Shown here: positions 61,290-64,000 of the stretch, piece after piece
Position numbering within the stretch: the stretch's first letter is position 1
Layout of the letters: every line of letters begins with the position of its first letter
Source of the DNA: Brevipalpus yothersi
Lineage: Eukaryota; Arthropoda; Arachnida; Trombidiformes; Tenuipalpidae
DNA: 64,000 nt
Assembly (NCBI GenBank): GCA_003956705.1
Contig: QZCP01000057.1
Span: forward strand, 1-64,000
Direction of reading: 5' to 3'
Notes under the pieces: model-generated
The model's database searches: none
The model's input: the letters and a program-made list of their open reading frames with translations, nothing else
Told to the model about the DNA's origin: nothing
Position numbers and translations under genes: made by a program

Positions 61290-64000
61290 AAGGAGAAAGG
61301 ATGGAGGCTCGTTGTTTTTTTTTTCTCAGGAAGTTGAGGTTTTTTTTTCAAGTAGTCCCTTTATATCTGAAGTTCTAATTAATTTTTTTTTTAATAATCC
61401 CGTTGTATCTGAGGCTTTTTTGAATAAAATCACTTATATCCCTAAGCATCATGACTGAATCAATGTGTTTCAATAGACTCTTACAGGATTTCTGGCCCTC
61501 ATATTGTGACAGGAAATCTGGTTTGAAAGAAAGGTTTCTTGCACAATGCCACAATATGTGATTAGAACTGAGACCTTTTCCACATCTACACGTGTTTTTC
61601 GAGGACCATGAATGCCAGTTGCCTCTTATAATGTCTAGACTCTCAAATACGGATTCACTAAATCTCCATAGTTTCAATTCCTCTACAAAGGTAGGATTGA
61701 GCATTTTTGGAAGGGGTGTTTTTTTCTGCCAGGAATCAATCAGAATCGGGCATCCTTTTGGCACTATCTCGAGTTTGGAAGGAATGTTTAAGAAAAACCA
61801 TTTTGTACTTGATCTAGTCAAGGCTTGTTTTATCGAATTTTTCTTTCCCATGAAAGCCGTTTTCATAAGGTTCTTATTTGTTTTTATGAGCCCTTTACCT
61901 CCATCATCTAAGGACAAGATAATGATTGCCAGGCAAAAAGATATGGCTTTGCTACGCTTGTTGCTGAGGACGTCAAAAGTGATCGAGATACCCGAACCCT
62001 CAACTTCCAACCATGTACGATCTTCTTGATACTTGTACTTTATATTAAGGAGATGATCGAAGAGGGAGTCCGGAAAGGAAGTGCTGTTCACCTCCAAAAT
62101 TGAAGAGGATTTTGACAGAATTGGCTTTGAGTAAAGGATAGTCGGGAGGGATGTTTCGTATGAAGAAAGGTTGATCTTTGGAATTAACGAATTATCATTA
62201 CAAGCGTCCTTAAATGATTTTTCCATAATCATTTTTGGGGGGTGAGAGGCGAGTAGGTCTAATAGATCTTTTCCTCTTTTTGAAGAACAAGTATTGGAGA
62301 TTGTTGAGATGATCTCTTCACATCTTTCAGTTATCTTTCGGTCATTTGTGGAAAAAGGAAAACAGAAAGGAGCGAAATAGCGGATTATTGAGTTACATGA
62401 GCATTCATAGATGTATGGGAGCGCTTTAATTGGGCAATCAATTAGGACTCGACTTTTCCGCTTGAGTAGTGTGTTTCTCATATCCAATTGTCTGAGAAGA
62501 GAATAATTGTGTCTATTTTGTTTCCCTTGGAAGATATGGATGCCCAAAAATTTTATGTAATCATTTACGTCTAGGAAATTATTCATCATGGTATTATCAC
62601 TGATAATTAGGTTCTTGCATTTGTCAGGGTTGAGACGAAGGCCGGATGGGACTAGAAGCCTGTTTATCTCAGTCTCTACTGAATCGGTGATGTACTTGAA
62701 GAAATCCATGCATTTTTCAAACGATGATCCTACTTTAAATGCTTGAGATACAATTAATATGTCATCTGCAAACTTGAAAGTGTTGAAGTTTGCTCCATTT
62801 ATCATATCTATATGAACATTTCTAGTTGCTGCATTGAAGAGAACAGGTGAGGTGGTGCTACCCTGAAAGGAGCCTTTTTTGTAACTTTTAAACCGGTATT
62901 TCCCCGACTCCTCTAGGATTTCGCTTTTCCTATTTTTGAGTAGAAATTCCAACAAATTTATCAAATTCCAGGGAATACCTTTTTCTTTCAATCCAAGTAG
63001 GGCTTCATCGATATTAAAATTCTCGAAGGCGTCCTTGATGTCTAATGAGTTTATAATTATGAATTGCGATGTTTTATTTTTGATTTCCCATAATTTATTT
63101 GCCAGGAGAACTAGAACATCCCTTGGGCCAGAATTAGGCTTGAATGCGTATTGATGTGGGAAGGAGAGTGCATCTGGGTATCTTTTCATGATAATGTAAC
63201 AAATAATATCAACCGCTCTTAGAAAAGGATGCGAAATTGCGATTGGTCGGACTCTTTTTCCGTCTTCTTTTTCGATGAGAGTTATCTTACTTCTTATATA
63301 ATTACATGGAAATATACCATCTGAAATTACTCTCTCAAACATCAGTCTAACATTATTATCAAATTCCAAGAAATATGAGAATATTTTTCCGGTCATATAA
63401 GTATCATATCGACAGACTTTTCTCCTCATTATCTTACAGAGAGTATCCCATTCGGGTTCTGAGAGGGGGGGAATAAGCTCGTCTGGGCATCTGAAATATG
63501 TTTGAGAGTATGCATTATTGTTTTTTGGACTATCATTGAATTGTTCAATAAAATTTGTTTTTGAGTCTAGAATGCATTTTTCATCTGTCCTCATAAAATC
63601 TGTCTTGATCTTATTCCAATCTTTTCCTAAGACTCTCTCTGCAATCCTCCAAACTTCGAAATTTTTTGCTCTTTCTTTCAATACTTGATTTCTTCTCACA
63701 CGTTTATTCTCGGAGTGTATGGCTAAATTACATTTTTCCAGGCGATGTGTTAGAATTGTGAACTTGGTATATTTTTGTAAGTTATTTATTTTCAGACTCT
63801 TCAATTTCCTCCTAATGATCTTCCTTTCTTCACATAACTTTTGGAACCCACTTTTTCTCCCCTTCCTATCAATTTCACATTTACTTGCAATGTTTGTCAC
63901 ATGAGCATCTAGGGAAAAGATTTCTTCAAGAATGTTGACTGATTTAAGTACGAAGGGGTGAGAGATGACCAGTTTTTGCAATTTGTTGTAGCTGAAACTG
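61290..64000 (-). mobile_element. LINE / non-LTR retrotransposon, 3' part
   Basis: The pol ORF plus a short 3' region. Minus-strand A runs follow the stop (A9-A10 runs near 61382, 61330 and 61318), consistent with a short A-rich 3' end. The exact terminus and target-site duplication cannot be set because the 5' end is outside the window. Confidence 0.6.
61375..64000 (-). CDS. Non-LTR retrotransposon reverse transcriptase (partial, runs off right edge)
   Basis: The minus-strand frame is open from the window end to TAA at 61377-61375 (874 codons visible). It encodes a LINE-type pol. First comes a Lys/Arg-rich linker of the kind found between endonuclease and RT. The RT domain follows: fingers with VRPIAISHPFLRAVD, LDIKDAFENFNIDEAL, and GSFQGSTTSPVLFNAAT. 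The active-site box is FADDILI (FADD at 62761-62772, in place of the common YADD), then LNPDKCKN. The thumb is followed by a C-terminal Cys-x-Cys...His-x4-Cys cluster (CRCGKGLSSNHILWHC near 61545-61592) and a ~50-residue tail. The RT copies element RNA at the target site. The uninterrupted frame suggests a young, possibly intact copy. The clade cannot be fixed without the N-terminal endonuclease, which would lie beyond 64000. The short tail after the Cys cluster argues against an R2-type C-terminal nuclease. Confidence 0.9.
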   Translation of the reverse strand, partial: SFSYNKLQKLVISHPFVLKSVNILEEIFSLDAHVTNIASKCEIDRKGRKSGFQKLCEERKIIRRKLKSLKINNLQKYTKFTILTHRLEKCNLAIHSENKRVRRNQVLKERAKNFEVWRIAERVLGKDWNKIKTDFMRTDEKCILDSKTNFIEQFNDSPKNNNAYSQTYFRCPDELIPPLSEPEWDTLCKIMRRKVCRYDTYMTGKIFSYFLEFDNNVRLMFERVISDGIFPCNYIRSKITLIEKEDGKRVRPIAISHPFLRAVDIICYIIMKRYPDALSFPHQYAFKPNSGPRDVLVLLANKLWEIKNKTSQFIIINSLDIKDAFENFNIDEALLGLKEKGIPWNLINLLEFLLKNRKSEILEESGKYRFKSYKKGSFQGSTTSPVLFNAATRNVHIDMINGANFNTFKFADDILIVSQAFKVGSSFEKCMDFFKYITDSVETEINRLLVPSGLRLNPDKCKNLIISDNTMMNNFLDVNDYIKFLGIHIFQGKQNRHNYSLLRQLDMRNTLLKRKSRVLIDCPIKALPYIYECSCNSIIRYFAPFCFPFSTNDRKITERCEEIISTISNTCSSKRGKDLLDLLASHPPKMIMEKSFKDACNDNSLIPKINLSSYETSLPTILYSKPILSKSSSILEVNSTSFPDSLFDHLLNIKYKYQEDRTWLEVEGSGISITFDVLSNKRSKAISFCLAIIILSLDDGGKGLIKTNKNLMKTAFMGKKNSIKQALTRSSTKWFFLNIPSKLEIVPKGCPILIDSWQKKTPLPKMLNPTFVEELKLWRFSESVFESLDIIRGNWHSWSSKNTCRCGKGLSSNHILWHCARNLSFKPDFLSQYEGQKSCKSLLKHIDSVMMLRDISDFIQKSLRYNGIIKKKIN

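Overview
This is a eukaryotic nuclear DNA window of AT-rich sequence with spliceosomal introns (GT..AG, often only 65-300 bp). There are no operons or bacterial signals. The encoded proteins are animal: a PRDM3/PRDM16 (MECOM, Drosophila hamlet) zinc-finger factor, TRAPPC4, cyclin B3 and SUCO. Long Ser/Asn/His-rich runs in the proteins and the many (CT)n/(GA)n arrays suggest an arthropod, possibly a mite or other chelicerate. The species cannot be named from the sequence. An 863-base N gap inside a CT array (19907-20769) shows this is a draft assembly.

Layout. (1) 1-44.0 kb, + strand: one large gene with four visible coding exons. Two small exons (2555-2686 and 30760-30874) look like halves of a PR (SET-like) domain and are separated by a 28-kb intron full of CT/GA microsatellites. 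A third exon (33597-35203) carries the N-terminal zinc-finger cluster. A fourth (40878-44015) carries an acidic region, CtBP-type PLDLS/PFDLS motifs and the three C-terminal fingers. Intron phases agree across all junctions (0, 1, 0). Earlier exons lie left of the window or were not recognised. A more GC/CpG-rich block at about 32.1-32.5 kb may be an internal promoter, as in vertebrate MECOM.

(2) 45.2-51.8 kb: three compact conserved genes. TRAPPC4 (- strand, 4 exons) and cyclin B3 (+ strand, 4 exons) are divergent around a 0.68-kb promoter region. Cyclin B3 and SUCO (- strand, one long coding exon) converge.

(3) 52.3-64 kb: a region of different character with few CT arrays and no widely conserved genes. 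It holds a C2H2 protein fragment (- strand), a 3-exon gene whose protein is an internal duplication of a ~130-aa unit ending in a C2HC finger, and an array of six ~0.55-kb tandem units that each keep an intron-like donor/acceptor pair. It also holds a doubtful two-exon ORF, a second C2HC protein gene, and a non-LTR retrotransposon reverse transcriptase running off the right edge.

The region-2 genes are housekeeping (ER-Golgi traffic, mitosis, ER membrane) and have no obvious pathway link. Region 3 looks like a lineage-specific, repeat-driven locus and is the most likely place for something undescribed.
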